A DNA stretch of 64,000 nt, taken from the NCBI RefSeq assembly GCF_021654455.1, contig NZ_AP024276.1, positions 992,001-1,056,000 on the forward strand. Direction: 5' to 3'. Within the stretch, counting starts at the first letter, position 1; every line of letters starts with the position of its first letter. A program made the translations under genes and the position numbers. Source of the DNA: Streptococcus parasuis. GTDB lineage: Bacteria > Bacillota > Bacilli > Lactobacillales > Streptococcaceae. Shown here one piece after another: positions 53,704 through 63,616 of the stretch. Under the pieces are notes generated by a model that did not search any database, was not told the origin of the DNA, and was given only the letters and a program-made list of their open reading frames with translations.

Positions 53704-55674
53704 CTACCGTTCAATAATACGATAATAGGTCCGACTGGTCCACTTGTAAATGATAAAGTAGATCAAGGCAACTGCAAGCAATGTAATACCACTAACCGTG
53801 TAAATCATGCTGGAAGAAACCACACCAAACATCATCAGCATTTGTTTGAGCATAACCAGGGCAACGACAAAGTGCAGAGTCGCCATAGCCAGTGGCATAA
53901 AGAAGACCAAGAGTGTTTGAGAGTTGATGGTTTTCTTAACAGCCTGCTGGCTCATACCCACTTCCTGTAAAATCTTGTAGGATTTCTTGTCCTCATGCCC
54001 TTCCGAGTACTGTTTGTAGTAGATAATCAAGGCGGCACCCAGCAAGAAACTAATGCCCAACAAGAAACCTGTGAAGAGGAAACCACCTGTGAAGCCCATG
54101 ATCATATTATTAAAGTCTGTTTTTTGCATGACGTATCCAATAAATTCTCCATTAGCACCGCTGATATTATAGGCATCGCCTGCCTGCTCACCAAGAGTGG
54201 CCACTTCCTCATTGGTCATATCAGTAAAGACACGGTAGTCCAGACTAACCTGATAGCCTTGCGGATTATTTGCTTCAAAGTAACTACGAATGGTTTCAAG
54301 AACACTATCATCACTAACCACCATGACGGCAGCATTGAGCGTATTTGTGATGTCTGGGAAAATTGCTTTATCAAGATCGGCTACGTTCTCAAAGCTACTA
54401 TCACCCAAAGTGACTTTCTCTAGCGAAGGCTTTTCACTCGGACGCATAAAGGCAACTTGATTGGCAGCCAGCTCTGGCAAGTCATTGCCCAACTTCCTGA
54501 AATCATCCTGGGTGATGAAGTAGGTAAAGGCCATCTTGCTAAAGTCTGGATTGGCAATAGTTTCTGGACTAATGACAATCTCACTGCCACCATCATAGAC
54601 CAGACCAGCTTGATAGGTCAGGTAGGTCAGACTATCTTCCGCTTTTTCTGGAAAATGGCTGAGCACCGATTGCTGAAAGGCCATTTCACCCTGACTCCTA
54701 TCCGCAACAGGATAGGTAATGGATGTTTCCTTTGGATATAGTCCACTTGACATACTGGCCATACCTGTATAGAGGGAGGTCGTTGTCGCAATAGTGACAA
54801 AGGCCATGACCGCAAGTAGTGTGATATTGGCCAAGCCTGTTGCGTGCTGCTTCATCCGAAAAATCATCTGCGATGTAGTAATAAAATGCTCTGGCGTGTA
54901 GAAATAGCGTTTGTTTTTCCGCCGAGCCTTCAAATACCAAGTCATAAAGCTTATGTAGAACAAGTAGGTCCCCGCAATGACAAAGAGCACAGCGATAAAG
55001 AAACGATAGATGACAGCCAACCCTGCTGCTTTCGATGAAAGCGATAGGTAGTAGCCAACGCCTAGGCTAATGACACCGAGAGCAGCCAAGAGGAGATTCC
55101 CACGTGGCTCCTTCTCACCCTTTTCACTAGCTCGGAATAAAATCAGCGGACTGGTCTTGCCAATAGTCCGAACGGCCAGTAATTCCAAGATAAAGAAGAT
55201 ACCCGCAAAGAGAAAAGCCGTGAGGACAAATGCCAGAGGTGAAATACTAAAGTGTAAGTCACTATAATTGGTCAGATTCACAAAAATCAAGTAGAGAACA
55301 TTGGCAAATACACCAGCTAATGCAGAACCCAGCACAATGACCAAGAGGAAGATGAAAAACAGCTCAATACTAGCAACCAAGGCCACCTTCTTCTTGTTCA
55401 TCCCCAGCATATTGTAAAGTCCAAACTCTCTAGTCCGTTGTTGCATAAGGAAATTAAAACTATATATTTCCATAATCAGCGAGAAAATGGTCAATACAAC
55501 GACACCCAGTCCGATAGACACGGCACCTGTTCCCATGGATTTCATGACTGGACTGAGCATGAGCAAGAACATAGAACAAATCAAGGTAAAGAGGACCAGG
55601 CTGGCTAAAACAAAGGGAGAAAACACACCCATGGATTTCCGGATATTTTGCCCAGCAAGTTTGAGGTAAAACAT
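53704..55674 (-). CDS. Bce-type ABC permease (BceB-like)
   Basis: A 656-aa permease with ten predicted transmembrane segments and a large extracellular domain between segments 7 and 8 (about 310-510), the feature of BceB transporters that bind peptide antibiotics such as bacitracin and pass the signal to the BceS kinase. A FtsX-like motif (QQRTREFGLYNMLGM) lies near residue 80. The gene follows the ATPase gene directly. Confidence 0.92.
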   Translation of the reverse strand: MFYLKLAGQNIRKSMGVFSPFVLASLVLFTLICSMFLLMLSPVMKSMGTGAVSIGLGVVVLTIFSLIMEIYSFNFLMQQRTREFGLYNMLGMNKKKVALVASIELFFIFLLVIVLGSALAGVFANVLYLIFVNLTNYSDLHFSISPLAFVLTAFLFAGIFFILELLAVRTIGKTSPLILFRASEKGEKEPRGNLLLAALGVISLGVGYYLSLSSKAAGLAVIYRFFIAVLFVIAGTYLFYISFMTWYLKARRKNKRYFYTPEHFITTSQMIFRMKQHATGLANITLLAVMAFVTIATTTSLYTGMASMSSGLYPKETSITYPVADRSQGEMAFQQSVLSHFPEKAEDSLTYLTYQAGLVYDGGSEIVISPETIANPDFSKMAFTYFITQDDFRKLGNDLPELAANQVAFMRPSEKPSLEKVTLGDSSFENVADLDKAIFPDITNTLNAAVMVVSDDSVLETIRSYFEANNPQGYQVSLDYRVFTDMTNEEVATLGEQAGDAYNISGANGEFIGYVMQKTDFNNMIMGFTGGFLFTGFLLGISFLLGAALIIYYKQYSEGHEDKKSYKILQEVGMSQQAVKKTINSQTLLVFFMPLAMATLHFVVALVMLKQMLMMFGVVSSSMIYTVSGITLLAVALIYFIIYKWTSRTYYRIIER

Positions 55675-56427
55675 CTACTCACCCCCTAAAAGTGCAGACA
55701 TATTGAGCGAAATTTCCTTGGCAAAGTCCTGATTGCTCTTACCTGCCTTGTATAACTGATGGAAAATCCGACCATCTTTGATAAAGAGAACGCGTTTGGC
55801 ATGGCTGGCTGCGTTGGCTGAGTGGGTCACCATGAGAATGGTTTGTCCATCTAAGTTGATGTCTTCAAACAAATTCAGCAAGTCTTCCGAATTGCGGTAA
55901 TCTAGGGCAGCTGTCGGTTCGTCCGCTAGGACAATTTGTGGCTGGGTAATCAAACTACGGGCAATGGCCACGCGCTGCTTTTGTCCACCAGACAGTTCAA
56001 AAGGACGTTTTTTCAGCAAATCTTGAATCCGCAGTTTTGGTGCTAAAACCTTCAAACGTTTTTCCATTTCCTCATGGCTGGTACGGGCCAATACCAGAGG
56101 TAAAAAGATATTGTCTTGGATGGACAGGGTGTCCAAGAGATTAAAATCTTGGAAGACAAAACCTAGGTTACGCAAACGGAAATCTGCTAGCTTGCTTTCC
56201 TTGATTTTAGTAATATCCTGATTGTTTAAGATAACAGAGCCCCTCGTCGGCTTGTCCAGGGTTGCTAGAATGTTGAGCAAAGTCGTCTTACCTGAACCAC
56301 TTTCACCCATGATGGCGATAAACTCGCCCTCTTCTACCTTAAAATCCACATCTTGCAAGGCACGAGTTTCCTCTTTTGAAAAGCGCGTGCGGTAAACTTT
56401 TTCTAAATGATTGATTTCTAATAACAT
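55675..56427 (-). CDS. Bce-type ABC ATPase (BceA-like)
   Basis: A 250-aa ATPase of the MacB/BceA family. Walker [10 protein letters not shown], signature LSGGQKQR, Walker [12 protein letters not shown] and His-switch VTHSANAA are present. It ends at the base before the permease stop, so the two are tightly linked. The lipoprotein gene is 8 nt upstream. Confidence 0.94.
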   Translation of the reverse strand: MLLEINHLEKVYRTRFSKEETRALQDVDFKVEEGEFIAIMGESGSGKTTLLNILATLDKPTRGSVILNNQDITKIKESKLADFRLRNLGFVFQDFNLLDTLSIQDNIFLPLVLARTSHEEMEKRLKVLAPKLRIQDLLKKRPFELSGGQKQRVAIARSLITQPQIVLADEPTAALDYRNSEDLLNLFEDINLDGQTILMVTHSANAASHAKRVLFIKDGRIFHQLYKAGKSNQDFAKEISLNMSALLGGE

Positions 56428-56435
56428 ACAAACTC

Positions 56436-56825
56436 CTAATTGTTTTCTTTGGATAAATCAACTGTATCAAGTAATGCTTGATAGTCGATTCGGTCTGATT
56501 CAGCAATATTATCTTCTAAATCCACCTTATAATAACCATCCTGGACACCGATGGCCCATTCCTTGCCAGTAGTTATAAAGAGATTATTCAAGGACACTGT
56601 TTTTTTCACTAACCCCTCTTCTTTGACAACAGGCCATTCCATAAACTTAACTTCTGTTCCTCGAATACTATCTTTGGCAACTTCCTGTTTGCTAACGGCA
56701 TAGTCTTTTCCCTTGTAATGGAAAGTTTGATAGCCCTCATCAAAGCTAAGGCCTGCTGAAGAAGAAGAACAAGCGGTTAGCATTATACTGCCCAAAGCTA
56801 GCAAGCCAAATACTTTCTTTTTCAT
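56436..56825 (-). CDS. Small lipoprotein of the Bce operon
   Basis: A 129-aa lipoprotein. The signal peptide ends in a lipobox LTAC (Cys19) followed by a serine-rich linker. The mature part (about 25-129) has no recognised domain. It shares a transcript with the ATPase gene and may be an accessory to the peptide-antibiotic transporter. Confidence 0.8.
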   Translation of the reverse strand: MKKKVFGLLALGSIMLTACSSSSAGLSFDEGYQTFHYKGKDYAVSKQEVAKDSIRGTEVKFMEWPVVKEEGLVKKTVSLNNLFITTGKEWAIGVQDGYYKVDLEDNIAESDRIDYQALLDTVDLSKENN

Positions 56826-56837
56826 AGTTTCCTCCCT

Positions 56838-56978
56838 CTAGTATGCCATAAATCTTATACTTTGCAAATCATGGGCGAGCTCTTCTAAGAATACGGCTTG
56901 TTCCAAGAGTTCAGCTTTCTCTTTTTCTGAGAATGCAATTTCTTCGATTCTCTTTGCTTGTAAAAATTTGAATGACAT
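56838..56978 (-). CDS. 46-aa small protein leading the Bce operon
   Basis: A short frame from ATG 56978 (MSFKFLQAKRIEEIAFSE) with GAAGGAAATC upstream, ending 12 nt before the lipoprotein start, so the lipoprotein ribosome site lies just after its stop. It is highly charged and helical. It follows the operon promoter directly, which makes it the first gene of the unit. No function known. Confidence 0.65.
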   Translation of the reverse strand: MSFKFLQAKRIEEIAFSEKEKAELLEQAVFLEELAHDLQSIRFMAY

Positions 56979-57010
56979 ATGATTTCCTTCTTTCTATTTC
57001 TTATGAGTCT

Positions 57011-57075
57011 ATTATAGAAAATATTCCTCCTGCATTCTCTTACAGTTCTGATTAAAAAACTTACAGCTTTGTAAG
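57011..57075 (-). promoter_or_regulatory. Bce operon promoter with two CTTACA-type sites
   Basis: A - strand TATAAT lies at 57011-57016. Upstream, CTTACA-N4-TGTAAG (57060-57075) is a perfect palindrome and CTTACA-N4-TGATTA (57039-57054) is a weaker copy 21 bp away, two helical turns. The spacing fits activation by the BceR-like regulator. Confidence 0.6.
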
Positions 57076-57081
57076 GAAAGC

Positions 57082-57110
57082 AAAAAAAAGACACCATTCT
57101 GGCATCTTTC
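57082..57110 (-). terminator. Terminator of the esterase/ATP-grasp operon
   Basis: AGATGCCA and TGGTGTCT form a short stem with G-U pairs followed by a T-run of eight on the - strand. Confidence 0.8.
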
Positions 57111-57118
57111 AATCTAGT

Positions 57119-58285
57119 CTATTTTGTTTCCCCGATAAAGGCAATCATGTCGTCTAATTCTTCCTTGCTTTTGGTTACAAGTAGATAGGCATCATTTCCC
57201 TGCAATTCTGCGAAGGCGTCAGGCATGCGTTTTACTGTTTTTAGCTTATCCGCATAACGATCACGAATAGCATCTGCAGAATGTACATAATCTGTTGCAT
57301 CACGACGGGTTGCTACCAAACAATATTGTGGCTCAAAACGCCGTTCCTCAACTGAACCTCCAGAAACAACATTGGCATAATCACGGAAAAGATCAATTGA
57401 ATGGGCATAGTTATATGATTCTACTGTAAAGCCACCGGCCATACGGTTATTGTATTCAATAGCAATATAATCTTTACCATCCTTGAAAAATTCAATATGG
57501 AAGAAACGCTCTTTCATGCCAAATGCTTTGATAATGGCACGTCCGTAGGATACCAATTTGGGGTCAAGCTCTTTTTCAATGTAATAGGCATTATCTTTTT
57601 TGCTTTGTACCAATTCAAAAGGTGTATGTACATAAGTTAATCCTGTTTCAAATACAACATTTCCCTTGCTGTCAATCAAGCCATCATAAGTTGTAATGAT
57701 ACTTGAATTGACAAATTTCTCAAAGAAATAAGCTGTACGACCATCCCAGGCTGTTTTAAAGTCTTCCAAATCGGCTTTCTTTGTCAGCTTAAAGGTTCCT
57801 GATGCTCCCACCCCATTGTCAGGTTTAGCAATCAGTGGGAAACCAATCTTTTTCACAGCTTTTTCAATATCTTTTTCAGTTTTTACAACCATACCTGGAA
57901 CTACAGGAACACCTGCTTTAGTAAAGTATTTCTTCATTTCAGACTTAAACTTTGTCTTTTTAAGATTGCTTGGCTTAGCCCCAAAGATATTGAATTGTTC
58001 ACGAAGAGCTGCATCTGTCTCTAACCAATGCTCATTATGAGATTCTACCCGATCCATTGGACCATGCTTGTAAATAAGAAAGGCTGCTGCACGCTTGACT
58101 TCATCCAAGTTTTCAAGGTTCTCAACACGGAAGTATTCTGTTAAGGCATTACGAAGTTCTTCAGGGAGCTGATCATAAGGCTCTTGTCCAATACCAAGAA
58201 CAGTAAAGCCTTCTTTTTTTGCCAATTCAATAGTAAATGGCTGGAAATTTTCAGGATAAAAAGGGGAAATGACGAGATAATTCAT
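57119..58285 (-). CDS. ATP-grasp carboxylate-amine ligase-like protein
   Basis: A 388-aa ATP-grasp protein. The N-terminal Rossmann-like domain (about 1-100) is followed by the ATP-grasp fold: FPLIAKPDNGVGASGTF (lysine and glycine-rich loop), YFFEKFVN, and the metal ligands in FHIEFFKDGKDYIAIEYNNRMAG. Enzymes of this kind join a carboxyl group to an amine through an acyl phosphate. The substrates are unknown. It starts 17 nt after the second esterase gene, third of a three-gene operon. Confidence 0.85.
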   Translation of the reverse strand: MNYLVISPFYPENFQPFTIELAKKEGFTVLGIGQEPYDQLPEELRNALTEYFRVENLENLDEVKRAAAFLIYKHGPMDRVESHNEHWLETDAALREQFNIFGAKPSNLKKTKFKSEMKKYFTKAGVPVVPGMVVKTEKDIEKAVKKIGFPLIAKPDNGVGASGTFKLTKKADLEDFKTAWDGRTAYFFEKFVNSSIITTYDGLIDSKGNVVFETGLTYVHTPFELVQSKKDNAYYIEKELDPKLVSYGRAIIKAFGMKERFFHIEFFKDGKDYIAIEYNNRMAGGFTVESYNYAHSIDLFRDYANVVSGGSVEERRFEPQYCLVATRRDATDYVHSADAIRDRYADKLKTVKRMPDAFAELQGNDAYLLVTKSKEELDDMIAFIGETK

Positions 58286-58302
58286 AAAAGGTCCTTTCTA
58301 GC

Positions 58303-59049
58303 TTATAATCCAATCGAATGAAGGAAAAATGGCATCTGTTTTCTCCACCATACCCAGTCATGGGCTACATCTGTACCCCATGTATCAAACCAAGCAGGAA
58401 TATTTTTTTCTTCAAATGCGCGTTTTAGGTTGTAGAATGAATCCAGACCATCTTGTTCCCAATCGCCTAGACCGGTACATACAATAATATCCGCTTGGCG
58501 GTATTTATCAATAAACCAGCCATCATGTTGATTCCAAATATAGTCTGCTGGAGAGTTTTGATAAACAACTTCATCATTTCCATAATCTTGATGATGATTG
58601 AAATATCGTGCATCGTAAATCCCAGAAAGTGCAATGACTTTTGTAAAAACATCTGGATGTTGTAAGAAGAAATTCAGTGCATGATAAGCTCCCATTGAGC
58701 AACCTGTTGCCATCATACCATCAAACCAGCCAGTTTTATGTTTAATAAATGGAATCGCTTCTTCAATCACATAGCGTTCATAGGCACGGTGAGCCTCTGC
58801 CTTATCATGAATGGATTTCCAATCGGCCAACCAACTTTCATTATCAAAGCTGGTAAGGGTGAAAAATTGTACATGACCTGCTTCGATAGACCCGCGGCAA
58901 GCCTCAATCATACCAAAATCAGCATATTCATTGTAGGAACCACCTGATGAAGCAAAGACGAGCACCGGAATACCTGCGTGACCATAACGATTCAAGTTCA
59001 TTTCACGACCAAGGTTTCCTGACCAATGACTTAAAAATTCGACATGCAT
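58303..59049 (-). CDS. Esterase family protein (esterase 2 of operon)
   Basis: A 248-aa alpha/beta hydrolase of the enterochelin esterase/esterase D type. The nucleophile elbow is GCSMGAYHA (Ser117 by my count), a late Asp lies in CTGLGDWEQD, and the His is probably in DVAHDWVWW. AAAGGAGG precedes the ATG. It follows a second esterase gene by 29 nt. Confidence 0.85.
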   Translation of the reverse strand: MHVEFLSHWSGNLGREMNLNRYGHAGIPVLVFASSGGSYNEYADFGMIEACRGSIEAGHVQFFTLTSFDNESWLADWKSIHDKAEAHRAYERYVIEEAIPFIKHKTGWFDGMMATGCSMGAYHALNFFLQHPDVFTKVIALSGIYDARYFNHHQDYGNDEVVYQNSPADYIWNQHDGWFIDKYRQADIIVCTGLGDWEQDGLDSFYNLKRAFEEKNIPAWFDTWGTDVAHDWVWWRKQMPFFLHSIGL

Positions 59050-59078
59050 AATGACGTCCTCCTTTGATATTTATTGAT

Positions 59079-59906
59079 TTATGACCAATGTTCACTTAAA
59101 AAACGTAGACAATCTGGTAAGTATAAAGCCCAAGCCTCCTCGTTGTGTACCGCACCTGAAATCACTTCTAACTCTAAATTGTCCAAATGAACTCCACCAG
59201 AGATCAATTGACGATAGTAAGTCAATGATGAATTGATATAAGCTTGCTTGATATTGCCTGCCATCAATGTTTTGTCAGTATCATCAGCTTCTTCAGTACC
59301 CACATAAATGTAAACTCGTTGATTTGGGTCTAGTTTTTTACGCTCAATCAAACGATCAAATGCATCTTGATGAAGCCAGTTAGCAGATGAAAAGACGCCT
59401 AAACAGCCAATTTGATCTTGGTAGGCTAATCCCATAAACTGTGTGATATTGCCACCCAATGACGAACCAATCATAGCCGTATGTGCCTTGTCGGATTTGG
59501 TCCGATACTCTTTATCAATAAAGGGTTTTACCACATCCATGACAAATTCGGCGTACAAGGTCCCTTTCCCGCCAAATTGAACACCTGGTATGCTTGTTTC
59601 ACTGTACTTCCAAGCTGCATACTCATGCATCCGTTCCATTCCATCATTATCAATCGCCACCACAATCATTTTACTAATATCTGGATTGCGCTTGATCGTT
59701 GGAATAACTTTCCAAGAATGACCTGAAAATGCTTCTTTGCTATAGAGAACATTTTGTCCATCATGGAAATAGACAACAGGATAGGCCGTTTCTGTATCTT
59801 CAGCATATCCCTTAGGTAACAATACGCGGACACGACGGTTCCTCCCTGTGAAGGGAACTTCTAATTCATGTGTTTTCATGTCCAAATAAAAGTAAGACTT
59901 ATTCAT
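59079..59906 (-). CDS. Esterase family protein (esterase 1 of operon)
   Basis: A 275-aa esterase of the same broad family as the next gene, with the nucleophile in IGSSLGGNI and a C-terminal His in SGAVHNEEAW. I choose the ATG at 59906 with AAAGAG before it; the in-frame ATG at 59921 lies only a few bases after the likely -10 TATAAT. It heads the operon esterase-esterase-ATP-grasp, which may modify or cleave a peptide or siderophore-like ester. Confidence 0.82.
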   Translation of the reverse strand: MNKSYFYLDMKTHELEVPFTGRNRRVRVLLPKGYAEDTETAYPVVYFHDGQNVLYSKEAFSGHSWKVIPTIKRNPDISKMIVVAIDNDGMERMHEYAAWKYSETSIPGVQFGGKGTLYAEFVMDVVKPFIDKEYRTKSDKAHTAMIGSSLGGNITQFMGLAYQDQIGCLGVFSSANWLHQDAFDRLIERKKLDPNQRVYIYVGTEEADDTDKTLMAGNIKQAYINSSLTYYRQLISGGVHLDNLELEVISGAVHNEEAWALYLPDCLRFLSEHWS

Positions 59907-60014
59907 AGTAATCTCTTTCATAGGTATTTTAAGTATTATATCATAGTTTTTATGAAATATTCAGAAAATTTAGTTATTTATTTACAACTTTCGTATTTAC
60001 CGAACATAAACCAG

Positions 60015-61025
60015 CTATTGCTTCAGGACTTCCTCGTACATTTGGCGGTAATCTTCCAATTCTTTCTTTTCTTGTTGGCTGATGTCTTCAAAGATGTCAA
60101 GTAAAATAGTGCCTTTATCACGTTTCCAAGTTGCCACAAATCGCCCTTTATAAAAAACTACAGGTTTGACAATACCTGTCAACGTATAAATGTTACGGAT
60201 GTATTTTGGAGCGAAAAATGGGTTGTTTTTCTTTTCATACCCCAAAAGTAATTGATCAAACCCAGCAACGAAAAGACACTGAGGTAAATTTGCCTCATCA
60301 AGCGTCCCAAGGTAAAACCGTTCCTCTCCATCTACTTGAATTGTTTTTAAATCTAATTGAGCCATCCACTCTAGAATGGTTGACTTATTTTCTTTAAAAT
60401 AATAACGAGCATCTGCCAAACTGACAGGACCAAAGCCTGAAAAATACCGACGTGCTATTTCCAGCTCAGCTTCTTTCTTTGGTAGTGGTTGAAAGTCACG
60501 TAACCGATGAAACCTTTTTACCTCATACTCTTGGTAAATTTCTCCTCGTTCAACCATATAACGAAGGAGCCCGCCCCATGCATTGAAAACTTGTTTTTCT
60601 TCTTCCACTCCAATATTCTCAGCTCGGCAAAGAATCTTCAACTCTTCACGAGTCATAGGGCCAGTTTCTAAGGCTTCCAAAATAACTTGATGAAATTTTT
60701 TCTTAACCTGTGGTAGAGCACCATCCCAACTTACTGTTTCAAGATAATCAACGCTTGCCATTCTCCCTTCATGAATATAGAGAGGAATTTCCGATTTGAG
60801 GTAGGCATGAACTGTCCGTCGAAGTGACCATTGGCGTGTCAGTGAGGCTTGCCAGTCCTGATTTTGAAATGCTTCATTGGTCATTCGATTTCGAAAACCG
60901 ATATGTACATAGGGCTGAAATTGTGCCTGCAAACCATTGAGGTTTTGGCAGATTTGCTGAACAGACTGGGGTTTCAACAGACCTTGTTTCTGCAGAATAA
61001 TTCCCTTCCAAGTCTCCTGATTCAT
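60015..61025 (-). CDS. AlkZ-like winged-helix DNA glycosylase
   Basis: A 336-aa protein of the winged helix DNA-binding family that includes the AlkZ/YcaQ glycosylases, which remove bulky or cross-linked bases. The N-terminal LNGLQAQFQPYVHIGFRNR holds the Gln-x-Gln active-site motif of the family. The C-terminal part ends VAGFDQLLLGY...FVATWKRDKG. It may be a repair or self-resistance enzyme. Confidence 0.8.
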   Translation of the reverse strand: MNQETWKGIILQKQGLLKPQSVQQICQNLNGLQAQFQPYVHIGFRNRMTNEAFQNQDWQASLTRQWSLRRTVHAYLKSEIPLYIHEGRMASVDYLETVSWDGALPQVKKKFHQVILEALETGPMTREELKILCRAENIGVEEEKQVFNAWGGLLRYMVERGEIYQEYEVKRFHRLRDFQPLPKKEAELEIARRYFSGFGPVSLADARYYFKENKSTILEWMAQLDLKTIQVDGEERFYLGTLDEANLPQCLFVAGFDQLLLGYEKKNNPFFAPKYIRNIYTLTGIVKPVVFYKGRFVATWKRDKGTILLDIFEDISQQEKKELEDYRQMYEEVLKQ

Positions 61026-61091
61026 AACTTCCCTCTTTCAACTTTACTAAGTCCAGTATATCATAAAAGACACCCGAAGGTGTCCTGTACA

Positions 61092-61931
61092 TTATGCTTT
61101 CACAATGGGAATCCAGAGTTCCATTTGGTAGTCTGGGGAACTCATGTCTCCTTCAAAATAGTACTCAAAATCTGGTGCACCTGAATGGCGATAGCCGTGT
61201 TCAGGAAAAAAAGTTTCTAGCGCATAACGCCATCCTGCATGAATAGATTGAGGAACAGGGCCTGTTAGGGTAAAAATAGCATAGTCAGCTTCGTGAACAT
61301 CAAGAAGTTCTAAGCCTAACTTAGTCGCTTTTTCACTATCTGTGACATCATAAGCAGCCATATAATTAATCGTCTCATCCGCTTGAGCTAATGTACAAAC
61401 TCCAAAGGACTGCCCACTTCCTAGAGCAGCTAACTCTTCATAAGTATGGTTCTTGAACAAGTCTTCCCATACCTGCGGACACACTTCGTTACTGATTGCT
61501 GTGCGAAGAAGTCCAGCAACTGTAAAACCAGCCTTCTTTTCAATACGAACATCCATTTCTTTACCTCCTTGGATGGTTAATGATAGTTGCAAGGGTAAGA
61601 GGACCTTAAAAGGCAACCCCTTACGCACTTGACTAGGAGAAATCTGATGAAATTGTTTGAAGGCAAAGGCAAAAGAATCCGAAGATTCATACCCATATTT
61701 AAGGGCTATATCTATAATCTTTGCCTGTCCTTCACGAATGTCCATAGCAGCTCGCGTCAACTTTCGTAACCGAACGTATTCTGACAAGGACATATCTGTC
61801 AGAATCGAAAAGAGACGACTAAACATGGGAACGGAATATCCTGATATGCGCAAAAATTCCCGTTCATCGATTTCGCTTTCTAAAACGGACTCTAGGTAAC
61901 GTACGGTTGCATTGAACTCTTTTATCATCAA
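61092..61931 (-). CDS. AraC-type regulator with GyrI-like domain
   Basis: A 279-aa two-part regulator. The N-terminal AraC helix-turn-helix pair covers about residues 8-105 (ILTDMSLSEYVRLRKLTRAAMDI and IIDIALKYGYESSDSFAFAFKQ); a GyrI-like effector domain (about 126-279, FTVAGLLRTAIS...YQMELWIPIVKA) binds small molecules, often drugs. It is 66 nt upstream of the AlkZ-like gene on the same strand. Confidence 0.88.
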   Translation of the reverse strand: MMIKEFNATVRYLESVLESEIDEREFLRISGYSVPMFSRLFSILTDMSLSEYVRLRKLTRAAMDIREGQAKIIDIALKYGYESSDSFAFAFKQFHQISPSQVRKGLPFKVLLPLQLSLTIQGGKEMDVRIEKKAGFTVAGLLRTAISNEVCPQVWEDLFKNHTYEELAALGSGQSFGVCTLAQADETINYMAAYDVTDSEKATKLGLELLDVHEADYAIFTLTGPVPQSIHAGWRYALETFFPEHGYRHSGAPDFEYYFEGDMSSPDYQMELWIPIVKA

Positions 61932-62004
61932 CTTCCCCTTTCCCTATCAGTTTACCATCTACCATCCAAGTTTTCCCGATACTTTTCGTCGGAAAACTAT
62001 CGGC

Positions 62005-63339
62005 TTAAACCGTCAAAAACTCTTCCAAGTCCTTGAGGGAACGCTCTGCTATTGCTTCATAACGCTCCTTCTTATCGCGGATACGTGGCCCATCCAGCTC
62101 CTTGATGATACCAAAATTGACATTCATAGGCTGGAAGTGCTTGCTTTCGGTGTGGGTGATGTAAAATGGCAGAGCTCCGATGGCTGTGGTCTGTGGGAAG
62201 ATGACTGGCTCTTCGCCATGGAAACGGCGAACAGCATTGATACCGGCTACTAAGCCAGAGGCGGCAGACTCGACATAGCCTTCTACTCCTGTCATTTGAC
62301 CTGCAAAGAAAAGATTGGGATTTTTCTTGGTCGCAAAGGTCTGTTCCAATAAGTTTGGCGAATCCATGTAGGAATTGCGGTGCATAACACCATAGCGGAC
62401 AAACTCAGCATTTTCAAGCCCTGGAATCATCTGGAAGACCCGCTTCTGCTCACCCCACTTAAGGTGGGTCTGGAAGCCAACAATGTTGTAAAGACTACCT
62501 GCTGCATTGTCCTGACGGAGTTGGACAACAGCATAGGGGGTCTTGTATTCACCATCACGTGGTCCCTTGTAATCTTCAGGGTATTCCAGACCGACTGGCT
62601 TCATTGGGCCATATAGCATGGTTTTGATTCCACGTTTGGCCATGACTTCAATAGGCATACAGCCTTCAAAGTATTTTTCTTTTTCAAAGGAATTGAGCGG
62701 CGCCTCCTCGGCTGAAATCAAGGCTTCATAGAAAAAGGTGAACTGCTCCTTGTTCATCGGAGCATTGAGATAGGCAGCTTCTCCCTTGTCGTAACGGGAC
62801 TTAAGATAAACTAAGTCCATGTTAATGGTCGAACTGTCGACAATCGGTGCTGCCGCATCGTAGAAGTAAAAACCGTCGCCACCATTAAGCGCGTGAATCT
62901 TCTCCGCCAAGGCGTCAGATGTCAAAGGTCCCGTCGCGATAACTGTAATAGCATCTTCTGGAATCTCTGTAATCTCCTCACGAATAACCTCAATCAGTGG
63001 GTGATTGTAAATCTCATCAGTTACCGCTTGGGAAAAATTCTCACGATCCATGGCCATGGCACCGCCTGCAGGCACACGGTGGGCTTCACCAGCTCGCATG
63101 ATAATGGAATCCAAACGACGCATTTCTTCCTTGAGAAGGCCGACAGCGTTGGTCAAACTATCGCCACGGAATGAATTGGAACAAACCAACTCAGCAAACT
63201 TGTCTGTCTTGTGCTGAGGAGTCGGCTTGACACCACGCATCTCGTAGAGTTTGACAGGGATGCCGCGTTTGGCAATCTGATAAGCAGCTTCTGAGCCAGC
63301 CAAGCCAGCTCCGATAACATTAATATGGGTTTGAGACAT
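62005..63339 (-). CDS. trmFO: TrmFO, folate-dependent tRNA uracil-54 methyltransferase
   Basis: A 444-aa flavoprotein that methylates U54 of tRNA using methylene-tetrahydrofolate. The FAD-binding motif [12 protein letters not shown] starts at residue 10, followed by the family motifs [17 protein letters not shown] and [11 protein letters not shown]; Gly- and Ala-rich [16 protein letters not shown] near the C-terminus contacts FAD. Genes on the - strand here fit the right replication arm. Confidence 0.95.
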   Translation of the reverse strand: MSQTHINVIGAGLAGSEAAYQIAKRGIPVKLYEMRGVKPTPQHKTDKFAELVCSNSFRGDSLTNAVGLLKEEMRRLDSIIMRAGEAHRVPAGGAMAMDRENFSQAVTDEIYNHPLIEVIREEITEIPEDAITVIATGPLTSDALAEKIHALNGGDGFYFYDAAAPIVDSSTINMDLVYLKSRYDKGEAAYLNAPMNKEQFTFFYEALISAEEAPLNSFEKEKYFEGCMPIEVMAKRGIKTMLYGPMKPVGLEYPEDYKGPRDGEYKTPYAVVQLRQDNAAGSLYNIVGFQTHLKWGEQKRVFQMIPGLENAEFVRYGVMHRNSYMDSPNLLEQTFATKKNPNLFFAGQMTGVEGYVESAASGLVAGINAVRRFHGEEPVIFPQTTAIGALPFYITHTESKHFQPMNVNFGIIKELDGPRIRDKKERYEAIAERSLKDLEEFLTV

Positions 63340-63573
63340 GAAACTAATACCTCTAGCCAGAATATCTGACTACTGTTTGGGAATACCCCAAAACAGAACC
63401 TTTCTAATTTATAATACTACTCCAGTATATCAGATAATGAATAGAAATGGCAAAAACGAACCTTTACGGTAATAATAAATTATATATTTACATAATATAA
63501 TTTACGAAAACAAACTGGTATTTTCTCACCCGAAGGTCTGTTATACCTCTCTTCGACATAGAAGCAATGATAG
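63340..63573. other. Non-coding AT-rich stretch upstream of trmFO
   Basis: No gene seen. A long AT-rich near-palindrome around ATTATATTATGTAAAT (about 63472-63505) is the main structure. It likely holds the trmFO promoter. Confidence 0.4.
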
Positions 63574-63576
63574 AAA

Positions 63577-63610
63577 AAAGAACTACTTTCATGTATGAAT
63601 GTAGTTCTTT
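63577..63610 (-). terminator. Terminator of the HAD gene
   Basis: AAAGAACTAC and GTAGTTCTTT form a perfect 10-bp stem with a T-run on the - strand. Confidence 0.85.
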
Positions 63611-63616
63611 GATTAG

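Noticed and set aside
56885-57112. 75-aa frame on the - strand
   Set aside because: It overlaps the Bce promoter and the better 46-codon frame and has no family features.
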